From assembly GCA_963204795.1 (NCBI GenBank), contig CAUJHX010000199.1, forward strand, positions 1 to 36,192: DNA of 36,192 nucleotides. Direction: 5' to 3'. The notes under the pieces were generated by a model that saw only the letters and a list, made by a program, of their open reading frames with translations, had not been told where the DNA came from and did not search any database. Positions 8,595 to 16,314 of the stretch are shown piece by piece; the first letter of the stretch is position 1, and each line of letters begins with the position of its first letter. Both the position numbers and the translations under genes were made by a program. Source of the DNA: Pseudomonadota bacterium (GTDB lineage Bacteria > Pseudomonadota > Gammaproteobacteria > Steroidobacterales > Steroidobacteraceae).

Positions 8595-9353
8595 ATGTCG
8601 CCACTCACCGTTTCGCTGCGCGTCGTGCCGCTCGTCGGGCTGCTCACCGTTGCGGCTTGTGGCAGCGTCGAGATCGCGCCCGAGCCGGTCATTCCGCAGC
8701 CGATCGTCCGCCAGCTTCCGGTGAAGGCGGCGGTGCTCCTGACCGGCGATCAGCGCGCATTCCGTCAGGTCGAGACGCGTGGCGGCGTCGACTGGACGAT
8801 CGGGCTTGGCGCGGGCCATCAGCGTCTCGCGCACGCCGTGTTCGGCGCGTTGTTCGCGGATGTCCGTTACTTCAACGACGCGGAAGCCGCGCGCGCCGCG
8901 ACCGGTCTTGCGGTGATCTTCGAGCCGCGCATGGAGCAGTATTCGTTCGCCACGGCCAACGAAACGGGCGGCGATTACTATGCGGTGACGATCCGCTATC
9001 GCATCAATGTCTACGCTGAAGGCATGCAGGCGGTCGACTCGTACACGATCACCGGCTACGGCAACAGCCGTGACCGGACGATGTCGAGCAGCAAGCCGCT
9101 CGAGGAAGCCACGCGCGCGGCGATGCGTGATGCAGCGGCGAAGTTCCTCGTACAGTTCCCGCGACAGCCGATCGGCCAGCAGCTCGCGCGTGGCGAGCCG
9201 CTCGTTGCACCTGCGGTGCTCGCTGCCGACGGAAGCGCAGCTTCCGAAGCGTTCAAGCGCATCGAGGCGGTGCCGGTGATCGAATCGCCGCGCGCGGCGA
9301 GCAGGCCGCCGGCCGAGCCGGCACCGGTGTCGCCCGCGGCGCCCCCGACGTAG
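8595..9353 (+). CDS. Putative outer-membrane lipoprotein, last gene of the VWA/channel unit
   Basis: 252 aa from the ATG at 8595, with GGAGG nine bases upstream. An in-frame ATG at 8571 would overlap the previous gene and spoil the signal peptide. The signal peptide ends in a lipobox (LLTVAAC, Cys22), so the mature protein is probably lipidated; no Asp at +2, compatible with outer-membrane sorting. The mature part (about 40-195) is a compact alpha/beta domain with phrases such as ETRGGVDWTIGLGAGHQRLA and YYAVTIRYRINVYAEG. The last 50 residues are Pro/Ala-rich. I recognise no family. Its position as the last gene suggests the outer-membrane anchor of the complex. Confidence 0.8.
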   Translation: MSPLTVSLRVVPLVGLLTVAACGSVEIAPEPVIPQPIVRQLPVKAAVLLTGDQRAFRQVETRGGVDWTIGLGAGHQRLAHAVFGALFADVRYFNDAEAARAATGLAVIFEPRMEQYSFATANETGGDYYAVTIRYRINVYAEGMQAVDSYTITGYGNSRDRTMSSSKPLEEATRAAMRDAAAKFLVQFPRQPIGQQLARGEPLVAPAVLAADGSAASEAFKRIEAVPVIESPRAASRPPAEPAPVSPAAPPT

Positions 9354-9358
9354 AGGGC

Positions 9359-9373
9359 GGCGCGCAACGCGCC
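9359..9373 (+). terminator. Hairpin after the eight-gene unit
   Basis: Six base pairs (GGCGCG/CGCGCC) around a CAA loop, beginning five bases after the last stop codon. There is no T-run after it, so it is only a candidate terminator. Confidence 0.35.
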
Positions 9374-9375
9374 AC

Positions 9376-9410
9376 GGGCTACGAGCAACGGGCAACGGGC
9401 TGCGGGCCAG
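9376..9410. repeat. Heptad tandem repeat, five units
   Basis: Five consecutive 7-mers: GGGCTAC, GAGCAAC, GGGCAAC, GGGCTGC, GGGCCAG. A related array in the 30358-30453 element also has five units and likewise begins with GGGCTAC and ends with GGGCCAG, so both belong to one dispersed intergenic family. Here the mirrored second half found at the other locus is missing; only GGCCA GACG TGGCC follows the last unit. Confidence 0.7.
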
Positions 9411-9562
9411 ACGTGGCCTGCCGGCGCGCGCCACCACGGTCGCGTAGCGAAATCTCCGCCGCCGAGCGTGGAGGGCGCCGAGCTGCGACGGACAGAGCGA
9501 GGCGGCCGCGACAATTCCGGTTCTGATTACACCTTGCGCCGAGCGCCGTCGCATCGAGGGTA

Positions 9563-9579
9563 CGCCGTCGGAGACGGCG
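9563..9579 (-). terminator. Hairpin in the convergent gap before the TPR/TonB-C gene end
   Basis: Perfect 7-bp stem CGCCGTC/GACGGCG with loop GGA, about 55 bp beyond the minus-strand stop at 9635. A second small stem (CGCCA/TGGCG, 9613-9625) lies closer to that stop. Neither has a T-run. Apart from these hairpins and the heptad array, the gap 9354-9634 holds no gene that I can support. Confidence 0.3.
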
Positions 9580-9634
9580 CGCCCGACCCGCGAGGAGGTG
9601 GAGCCTTCGCACCGCCACCGTGGCGCGTGACGGC

Positions 9635-11014
9635 TTACTGGCTCGCCCGCTTCTGTTCCGGCTTGCGCACGAGCACGTGCTCGGTGAGCGTGACGCCGGT
9701 TGTCCCGACGGGTTCGCCGTTCTCGAGGCGCGGTGCATAGAGCGCCTTGCGGATGGCCGTTTCCACGCCTGCGCCGTACTCCCGCGGCGCCTTGTTCGGT
9801 GAGATCACGATCTCTGCGGTGCGCCCGTCTGCCCGGACTGCGAACGTTGCCTCGATCGCGAATTCCTCATAGTCCTCGACATTGCCGCCCGTGAAGCGCG
9901 CGATGGACGTCGAGGGCGGCTTGTACCGCAGCTGTCTCGGGGCGTTGACGACTTTCGTATCGCCGGCCGCCTGCAGCGCGTTCCACGCGCCACGATAGGC
10001 AGTGCGTGCCTCCCTGTCGTTGCCTGCGGTGAGCTGCCAGTCACCCAGGTCGACGAGGGTTGCGCCCAGCAACGCGGGCACTGGCGGATTGGCCTTTTGC
10101 GCCGCGCGCAGTGCGAGCTGCAGCGCCTTCTCGCCCTCCGGGTTCAGTCGCGGCTGCGACTGACTCGTGCCCGGACCGGTGTTGAAAAGGGTGGGGCTCT
10201 CTGCTGTCGATTCCTGCGTGACCTCCGGCCCGTAGAGATACTCGAGCCGGTAGGCGCGCGCGATGCCCCGCAGCGGTTCTATCGTCGGCACGCTGCCGCG
10301 GCCCGACGTCGCTTCAGCGAGCCGCAGCGCACGCATGTGCTCCACCCGGGCAGTCGCGTAGCGGCCCACATACTCGTACCAGCGTGCGAGAAAGTCGTAG
10401 GCCGGAAGCATCCGTGGGTCGCCTTTGCCGTAGGCGGTCTCGGCGACGCGGAATGCGTACTGATGTTCCCGTTCGGCGTCCTCGAGGCGGTTCTGCGCGA
10501 CATACACGTCAATCAGTGCGCGGATGAAATCGAGCTGCTCGGGGTTGTAGAGTCCATCGAGGTTGCGGGAGAGGTCCAGGGCGTGCTTGAGCGCTTCTGC
10601 GGCCGGCGCAGGCTGGTACGAACGCGCGTAGGTGAGGCCGAGTCCCTGCAGCGGCCGCAGCCGCGCCCGGTCGGTCGTGGAGCCCACCGCATCGAGGATC
10701 GCGAGCGCGCGTTGGTATGCGGCCTCGGCCGCGGCGAAATTGCCGAGGCGCAGCTGGGTCGTGCCGACGTTGGCGAGCGGGTTTGCCAGGGCTCGATCCT
10801 TGTCCCCGTACTGCTGTTCGGTCGCTGTGACGAGCTGCTCAGCCACCGGCAGCGCTTCCTGATACTTCCCCTCGTCGAAGAGGGCACGAAACTGCGTGTA
10901 GATTGCGACGCGTTCTTCGTCGGTGATAGCGGACATTGATTCAGCACCCGCCACTCCGGCGAAGGCGATCAGCGCCGCCAGCAATCCGCTTCGTCTGCAC
11001 TTCACTTCGCGCAT
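9635..11014 (-). CDS. Exported TPR protein with TonB-C-like C-terminal domain
   Basis: 459 aa from the ATG at 11014. The frame stays open further upstream, but that extension only shadows the neighbouring plus-strand oxidoreductase gene, and the chosen start gives a proper signal peptide (LLAALIAFAGVAGAES). Residues about 30-250 contain TPR-like helical pairs (KYQEALPVAEQLV, NFAAAEAAYQRALAIL, RLEDAEREHQYAFRVAE). The C-terminal 90 residues resemble the TonB C-terminal fold (FAVRADGRTAEIVISPNK, AIRKALYAPRLENGEPV, then a final TEHVLV strand). There is no N-terminal TM anchor or Pro-rich span, so it is probably a periplasmic TPR protein, not an energy transducer. Divergent from the next gene, 36 bp apart. 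Confidence 0.8.
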   Translation of the reverse strand: MREVKCRRSGLLAALIAFAGVAGAESMSAITDEERVAIYTQFRALFDEGKYQEALPVAEQLVTATEQQYGDKDRALANPLANVGTTQLRLGNFAAAEAAYQRALAILDAVGSTTDRARLRPLQGLGLTYARSYQPAPAAEALKHALDLSRNLDGLYNPEQLDFIRALIDVYVAQNRLEDAEREHQYAFRVAETAYGKGDPRMLPAYDFLARWYEYVGRYATARVEHMRALRLAEATSGRGSVPTIEPLRGIARAYRLEYLYGPEVTQESTAESPTLFNTGPGTSQSQPRLNPEGEKALQLALRAAQKANPPVPALLGATLVDLGDWQLTAGNDREARTAYRGAWNALQAAGDTKVVNAPRQLRYKPPSTSIARFTGGNVEDYEEFAIEATFAVRADGRTAEIVISPNKAPREYGAGVETAIRKALYAPRLENGEPVGTTGVTLTEHVLVRKPEQKRASQ

Positions 11015-11050
11015 CGCTCTCACGATATCATCAGGGGCGGGGGAGCGGCT

Positions 11051-11734
11051 ATGAACGACATGCAGAGGGTCGCGCTGGTGGCCGGGGCCACTGGACTCGT
11101 GGGGCAGCGACTTGTCGCGACGCTGTGCGAAGCGCGCGAGTATTCGCGTATCCATGCCCTGACACGGCGTCCGTTGACGCGCGATCACCAGAAGCTCGCC
11201 AATCGGGTCGTCCGTTTCGCGGACCTCGAGGCGCAACTGCGGGGTATCGCCTGCACCGAGGCGTTCTGCTGCCTGGGCACGACCCTCAGGGAAGCCGGCT
11301 CCGAGGCGGCCTTCCGGCAGGTCGACTTCGATTTCGTGCTCGCGTTCGCGCGGGCCGCTCGCGCCGCGCAGGCGCAGCGCTTCGTGCTGGTGTCTTCGGT
11401 GGGTGCCGACGCGGACAGCCGCTCGTTCTACCTGCGGGTGAAGGCGCAGACGGAAGCTGCGGTCATGACCCTCGGTTTTCCCGCACTCGACATCATGCAG
11501 CCGGGCCTGTTGCTCGGCGCGCGCCGGGAGATGCGGCCGCTCGAGTTCGCGGCGCAGTGGACGCTGCCAGTCGTCGCGCCGCTGATGTTCGGTGCTTTGG
11601 CCCGGTGGCGGCCAGTCGGCGCGGATGTGCTGGCGCGAGCGATGCTGGGCGCGGCCCGATCGGGGCGACGGGGGGTTACGCGCCACACCTGGTCTGCGAT
11701 CAGGATGCTGGCGGATCGGGGCGGTCCGGACTGA
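11051..11734 (+). CDS. NAD(P)-binding oxidoreductase, HTATIP2-like atypical SDR
   Basis: 227 aa; ATG preceded by GGGGGAG. The N-terminal Rossmann motif VALVAGATGLVGQRLV binds NAD(P). CCLGTTLREAGSEAAFRQVD and the SSVGADADSRSFYLRVKAQTE stretch (read in two parts) are typical of the HTATIP2/YwnB-like atypical short-chain dehydrogenases, and the YxxxK pair is present (YLRVK). No TM and no signal peptide. The substrate cannot be deduced. Its stop is 22 bp from the end of the convergent VanZ-family gene. Confidence 0.8.
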   Translation: MNDMQRVALVAGATGLVGQRLVATLCEAREYSRIHALTRRPLTRDHQKLANRVVRFADLEAQLRGIACTEAFCCLGTTLREAGSEAAFRQVDFDFVLAFARAARAAQAQRFVLVSSVGADADSRSFYLRVKAQTEAAVMTLGFPALDIMQPGLLLGARREMRPLEFAAQWTLPVVAPLMFGALARWRPVGADVLARAMLGAARSGRRGVTRHTWSAIRMLADRGGPD

Positions 11735-11756
11735 AGCAGGCAGTCGGCGAGTTCCG

Positions 11757-12896
11757 TCAGCGATCGGGGACGCGCGGCACGGGCGAATAGTGCAATACGC
11801 GTCCGGCGTGCACGAGAAATCCGGCCACGACTGCCAGCAGGCCGGCAGTGGGTCCGGCAAGCAGGGCGATGCCCGTTGCGAACGCGAGTGTTGCTGCGAG
11901 CAGCGAAATGCCCGCGACCGCCGCGAGCCAGAGTGCTCCGACGATCAAGAAGGCACGTTCCAGAAAGATCACGGCTTCCGGCCAGGGTTGCGCGGGCGGC
12001 AAGGCGAGCTCGAGCGCAAAGGCGAGCGCGAGGATCGAAAGCGTGAGACGAAATGCGCGCGCACGCGGGATGCTTCGCAGCCAGGCCGCAGCAGGCAGGG
12101 CGACCACGAGACCCAGGCATTCATCGAGCGTGAGCCACTGGCCGACGAACACGACGCGCAGCACGAGCGAAAGTACCGCAACGCCGAAGAAGGTTCGCGT
12201 GAAGCCGTTCGGCACAACGAGACGGCGGATTGCCGAGGCAATGACGAGGTATCCGGCGAAGAACGCAAAGACCGCGATGCCGTCGTAGGCAAGATCGCGC
12301 AGCGGCTGCATGCCGGACCATGCATGGCCCTGGTTGAGGCGCGGCATGAATGGCACCGCGTGCATCGCGAACCACAGTGCGATCAACACGAGCGCGATCG
12401 GCTCGGGGCGCGCGTGGCGCAGCGCAATCCGCGCCAGCGGCCACTTGCGCCGGCGCAGCAGCGCACCGGCAAGCGCGCCGCATGCCCCACCGGTCGTGTT
12501 CATCGCGACATCGACGAGGTTCGGCACTCGCGAACGCGTCATGTGCTGCAGCAACTCGATCGTGAGCGACAGGGCCGCGGCGAGCACGATGGCGCCGAGC
12601 GCGGCCAGAGGCGCACGCCAGCGTGGCGGCGCCAGCCAGGCCAGCAGCGCCCCGACCGGCAGGTAGGAAAGCAGGTTGCCCGCACGGTCGGCGCGCGCCG
12701 AGTAACCCCACGGCAGCAGGTCCGCCGGGCCGCGCTGCAAAGCGGCGGCGAAGCGGGACAGATCGAAGCGGAACGGAAAGAATGACGCGTACAGGATCAA
12801 CGCGATCACGAGCGCGAGCAGCCAGGCGGCGCGCCGTCGCGACTGGTCTCGATTGAAGGCGTCGTAGGACACGGCATCAAGCATAGCGTGATGCAC
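11757..12896 (-). CDS. VanZ-family polytopic membrane protein
   Basis: 379 aa from a GTG at 12896, with GAAGAG seven bases upstream; an ATG four codons in (12884) is an alternative. About ten hydrophobic segments. The N-terminal third carries the VanZ-type pattern: an initial TM ending in YASFFPF, then SYLPVGALLAWL, then TIELLQHMTRSRVPNLVDVA and NTTGGACGALAG with the conserved Glu, Gln, Arg, Asp and Asn. The C-terminal two thirds is a further membrane domain without a recognised name. VanZ members are linked to teicoplanin resistance in enterococci, but most homologues, probably including this one, have no known role. Confidence 0.8.
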   Translation of the reverse strand: MHHAMLDAVSYDAFNRDQSRRRAAWLLALVIALILYASFFPFRFDLSRFAAALQRGPADLLPWGYSARADRAGNLLSYLPVGALLAWLAPPRWRAPLAALGAIVLAAALSLTIELLQHMTRSRVPNLVDVAMNTTGGACGALAGALLRRRKWPLARIALRHARPEPIALVLIALWFAMHAVPFMPRLNQGHAWSGMQPLRDLAYDGIAVFAFFAGYLVIASAIRRLVVPNGFTRTFFGVAVLSLVLRVVFVGQWLTLDECLGLVVALPAAAWLRSIPRARAFRLTLSILALAFALELALPPAQPWPEAVIFLERAFLIVGALWLAAVAGISLLAATLAFATGIALLAGPTAGLLAVVAGFLVHAGRVLHYSPVPRVPDR

Positions 12897-12964
12897 TTCA
12901 CAACTCTTCGATTCGTGACAGGCGCCACGCCGGTACGGCGCCGACTTTCGTTAAATTGGTGCTC

Positions 12965-15547
12965 ATGGACCTTCTCCGCGCGAGTTTCGGCACCCGCATG
13001 GGGCGACGGATCGCCGCCACGCTCGCGGTTGTCACGCTCGTACCGGCGTTGCTCGCGGCTGCGGTGCTCGTGCAGCAATCCGCCCGGACGGTGGATGCGG
13101 GTGCTGCCCAGGCGCTGAGCCGCGATGCGCAGGCCGTTGCGGCTGATTTTGCGGCACGCTTTGCCGCGCCAGACGGGGGCGCACGAGACGTCGAAGCCAT
13201 CGGGCTCGCGGCCGGAGACAACGCAAGGCGGCCGGTGCGCGGCGATGCCTCCTCCGGGAATGAAGCGCGGCGCATCGCCCTGCTCGATGGTGGTGGTCGC
13301 CTGCTCTTCAGCACTGCGGCCTTGCCCGAAGATGTCGTGGAAATGCTGGCTCGATATGGCAGCGATCCCGTCACGACGCACGGCGTCCTGCCGCTTGCCT
13401 GGCAGGCCGCGGGCGTCGAGTGGCAGGGCGGGCTCGCTCGCCTCGGGCATCCTGCCGGAAACAGCTGGTCTGTCGTCGTCTTCGAGCCGCGGCCGCGCTG
13501 GATCCAGGCAGCGAGGCCAGTCGTGGCAGAGCTTGCGGCGATCTTCGGACTGGCGCTCGCCGGCATTGCACTCGGCGCGTTCCTCCTGAGCCGACGTTAC
13601 GTGCCGGTTGCCACACGGTTTGCGGATGCATTTGCACACGAACGCACGAACACCCTGCCGCGCGTGCGCGGCGCCGATGCGGATGAATTCGGCGATGCGA
13701 TCGACGTCTACAATGTGGCGGCCGGTCGCCTGTCCGAACGCCTCACCGCGCTCGAGACGCTGAGCGAGATCGATCGGCTGCTGCTCGGGTCGGCGGAACT
13801 CGAGCAGATGTTCGATGCGATCCTGACACGGGTGCAGGCGGTCACGCGCTGTGACGGTGTCGCGATCACGCTGATCGATGCGGACTCCGCCGATCACGGG
13901 CGCGTCTACTTCACTGCACCGCAGTTGACCGACCTGCCCGTGGTCCGTGTCGAGCTGGATCCGGACATGCTCGCCACCCTGTACGAGGCCAGGGAGGGCG
14001 TCACGATCGCGCGCTGGGAGCCTCTTCGCCACAGTCTGCTGCGACCCCTCGCAGAACTCGGCGCCGGTTTCTTCTGGGTGTGGCCGGTGGTGTCCGGCGA
14101 TCGGCTGGCCGCGGTGCTGTCACTCGGCTATCGCGACGCGCCTGCCGCGGACCCGGCGCTGGCGCGCCATGGCGCCGAGTTCGCCGACAGATTGTCGGTG
14201 GCGCTCTCGAACAGCGCGCGCGACGAGCGCCTCTACCGTCAGGCGCATTTCGATGCGCTGACGAGCCTGCCGAACAGGCTGTTGTTCCGCGACCGGCTCG
14301 CGCAGGAACTGGCGAGCGCGACCGCCAGCGGGACGCGCGGCGCGCTCCTCTACATCGACCTGGATCACTTCAAGCGTGTCAACGATACAGTCGGCCATGC
14401 GGCCGGCGATCAGCTCCTCACCATCGTCGCGCAACGCCTGCGCGCCTGCGTGAAAGAAGGCGATACGGTAGCGCGCCTCGGTGGCGACGAATTCACGATC
14501 GTGCTGCGTCAGGTCACCGATCCCGACGCGGTGCGCACGGTCGCCGAGCGCATTGTCGCCTCGCTCGAGGCGCCGGTGAACGTCGCCGGCCGCGACCATC
14601 TCGTGCGTGCGAGCATCGGCATCACGCTGTTCCCGGATGACGCCACGCACATCGATGAGCTGATGCGCAACGCCGACGCCGCGATGTACCGTGCCAAGGA
14701 GGGTGGCAGGGGTCGGGCGGTATTCTTCGATCGCGCGCTCGCTGCGCGCCAGGTGTCGGCGAGTCGCAGCGGGCTCTACCGGGCGCTGCGCCATCGGGAA
14801 TTTTCGCTCTTCTATCAGCCCCAGTTCGAAGTTGCAGACGGCAGGCTGGTCGGTGTCGAGGCACTGTTGCGCTGGCAGACGCCGCGCAACGGGCTCAAGT
14901 ATCCCGCGGAGTTCGTGCCAGCTGCGGAAGAGACGGGGTTGATCGTCGATATCGGTGCCTGGGTGATCGAGGCGGCCTGTGCGCAGATCGCGCTGTGGCG
15001 CGAGCAGGGTCTCGCGCCGCCCCGTCTCGCCGTCAACGTATCGGCGCAGCAGCTGCGCGCCGCAGGTTTCGCCGAGGACTTGCGCCGAGTCCTGCGCCGG
15101 CACGCGCTGCGCCCGGATCTCGTTGAACTCGAGTTCACCGAAGCGGTACTCGATGATCCTGATGCGGGAAGGGTGTTGCGAGCGCTGGCGGAAGACGGGG
15201 TTCGCCTCGCGCTCGATGACTTCGGTGCAGGTGAAACCTCGCTCGCGCATCTGCGCCAGCATCCGATCAGCATCGTCAAGATCGACCGCTCGCTGATCGA
15301 TGATCCGCAGGACGCCACTGCGGCGGCTCTCGGCGCGACCGTCATCGCGATGGCGCACGCGCTCGGCAAGACCGTGGTGGCGGAAGGCGTGGAAACGATC
15401 GAACAGCTCGATTTCCTGCGCGAACACGGTTGTGACGTCGTGCAGGGGTACTACCTCGCGCGGCCGCTGCCTGCCGCGGGCGTCGGCGAGCTGCTCGCGG
15501 GCCGCGCTGCGACGACCGCGACGCCGGATCAACGCCTCTTCGGATGA
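12965..15547 (+). CDS. Membrane-bound GGDEF-EAL protein (c-di-GMP cyclase/phosphodiesterase)
   Basis: 860 aa from the ATG at 12965; TTG (12956) and GTG (12959) are in frame just upstream, but there is no clear ribosome binding site. TM1 is at about 14-36, a periplasmic sensor region follows to about 185, and TM2 is at about 187-207. A GAF-like domain spans about 270-410. The GGDEF domain (about 425-590) has an intact GGDEF motif near 506 and DLDHFKRVND. The EAL domain (about 605-850) has EALLRW, NVSAQQL, ELEFTE, DDFGAGETSLAHL, KIDRSLI, AEGVET and QGYYLARPL, all the usual catalytic and metal positions. Both making and breaking c-di-GMP are therefore possible. Four-base ATGA overlap with the next gene indicates translational coupling. 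Confidence 0.93.
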   Translation: MDLLRASFGTRMGRRIAATLAVVTLVPALLAAAVLVQQSARTVDAGAAQALSRDAQAVAADFAARFAAPDGGARDVEAIGLAAGDNARRPVRGDASSGNEARRIALLDGGGRLLFSTAALPEDVVEMLARYGSDPVTTHGVLPLAWQAAGVEWQGGLARLGHPAGNSWSVVVFEPRPRWIQAARPVVAELAAIFGLALAGIALGAFLLSRRYVPVATRFADAFAHERTNTLPRVRGADADEFGDAIDVYNVAAGRLSERLTALETLSEIDRLLLGSAELEQMFDAILTRVQAVTRCDGVAITLIDADSADHGRVYFTAPQLTDLPVVRVELDPDMLATLYEAREGVTIARWEPLRHSLLRPLAELGAGFFWVWPVVSGDRLAAVLSLGYRDAPAADPALARHGAEFADRLSVALSNSARDERLYRQAHFDALTSLPNRLLFRDRLAQELASATASGTRGALLYIDLDHFKRVNDTVGHAAGDQLLTIVAQRLRACVKEGDTVARLGGDEFTIVLRQVTDPDAVRTVAERIVASLEAPVNVAGRDHLVRASIGITLFPDDATHIDELMRNADAAMYRAKEGGRGRAVFFDRALAARQVSASRSGLYRALRHREFSLFYQPQFEVADGRLVGVEALLRWQTPRNGLKYPAEFVPAAEETGLIVDIGAWVIEAACAQIALWREQGLAPPRLAVNVSAQQLRAAGFAEDLRRVLRRHALRPDLVELEFTEAVLDDPDAGRVLRALAEDGVRLALDDFGAGETSLAHLRQHPISIVKIDRSLIDDPQDATAAALGATVIAMAHALGKTVVAEGVETIEQLDFLREHGCDVVQGYYLARPLPAAGVGELLAGRAATTATPDQRLFG

Positions 15548-16089
15548 CCCGCATGGCCGGCCAGTCCATCGTGCCGGCCATCGCGGTCCTGATGCTCGCG
15601 GCCTGCGTGAGCGCGCCGCCCGTAGCCACGCCCGGGACGCGCGAGGTCGTGCCGCCGGTCGAGGCGCCAACAGCTCACACCGGGGCCGGCCTGGTCGTCG
15701 TGCGCGCGGCTGAATCCGCGCTTGGTGCGCCTTACCGGTACGGTGGCGCAACGCTGCAGGGCTTCGACTGCAGCGGCCTCACGCAGTTTGCCTATCGATC
15801 GGCAGGCATATCGATCCCGCGTACCGCCGCAGCGCAGCAGCACGCCGCCGACCTGGTGCCGCCCGATGCGCTGCTGCCCGGCGATCTCGTGTTCTTTGCC
15901 ACAGGGCGCAATGCGGTGGACCACGTTGGCGTGTATGCGGGCCAGGGGCGATTCGTGCACGCTCCCGCGAGCGGGCGGGTCGTGTCGATCGGCTACCTTG
16001 CCGATCCCTGGTACGCGGCGCACTTCGCAGGGGCTGGTCGATTCCGGTCAGATGACGCAAGCGCGCAGTCCGCGCGCGCATCACCGTGA
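15544..16089 (+). CDS. NlpC/P60-family lipoprotein (cell-wall peptidase)
   Basis: 181 aa. Its ATG overlaps the stop of the GGDEF-EAL gene (ATGA). Signal peptide with lipobox LMLAAC (Cys21), so probably membrane-anchored. The NlpC/P60 domain at about 50-170 has the catalytic Cys76 in FDCSGLTQFAYR, His127 in DHVGVYAG and His139 in FVHAPASGRVV, preceded by APYRYGG. Members usually cut gamma-D-Glu-diaminopimelate links in peptidoglycan stem peptides. The C-terminal 20 residues are Ser/Ala/Arg-rich. Co-expression with the c-di-GMP enzyme suggests a link between signalling and wall remodelling, which is an inference. Confidence 0.92.
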   Translation: MTRMAGQSIVPAIAVLMLAACVSAPPVATPGTREVVPPVEAPTAHTGAGLVVVRAAESALGAPYRYGGATLQGFDCSGLTQFAYRSAGISIPRTAAAQQHAADLVPPDALLPGDLVFFATGRNAVDHVGVYAGQGRFVHAPASGRVVSIGYLADPWYAAHFAGAGRFRSDDASAQSARASP

Positions 16090-16241
16090 CAGGTTCAGGG
16101 TCATGCGCCCAGGGCCCCACGGTGCTCATCCCCGGCGCGTTATGTCGCGCTGCGGCCGCGCTGCTCAGCAGTCTGTTAACGGGTGCACGGATTGCGCACC
16201 TGGGCGTCCACACCGCTTGACGGTGCCCGGCGACACTTCCA

Positions 16242-16314
16242 GACTTTATGTGTGATCAGGGCAGTCCCGCCGCGAGGCGGGGACGCAAAGCCACCGGTCC
16301 CGGGGAAGAGTCGA
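16242..16314 (+). promoter_or_regulatory. GEMM-I-like (c-di-GMP-I) riboswitch candidate with truncated P3
   Basis: Closing stem GACTTT (16242-16247) with AGAGTC (16307-16312), one G-U pair. P2: GGC (16260-16262) with GCC (16290-16292), an internal loop AGT opposite GACGCAAA (16282-16289), then CCCGCC/GGCGGG capped by a GCGA tetraloop (16272-16275). This reproduces the conserved GEMM-I core (GGGCA... GNRA ...GGGACGCAAAGCC). P3 is reduced to CCG GTCC CGG and has no tetraloop-receptor arm. The ribosome binding site GGGGAAG (16302-16308) lies in the P3/P1 strands, six bases before the ATG at 16315, so folding would hide it. The upstream GGDEF-EAL gene fits the ligand. The gap 16090-16241 holds no gene. 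Confidence 0.6.

Noticed and set aside
11757-12896. Glycopeptide resistance gene
   Set aside because: VanZ-family proteins are widespread in bacteria without resistance; no vanA-, vanH- or vanX-like gene is present.
16181-16196. Sigma-54 promoter: GG at 16182 and GC at 16194 with the correct ten-base spacing and TTGC
   Set aside because: The rest of the -24 box does not match, and such GG-N10-GC pairs are common by chance in GC-rich DNA. A sigma-70 -35-like TTGACG at 16217 has no good -10.
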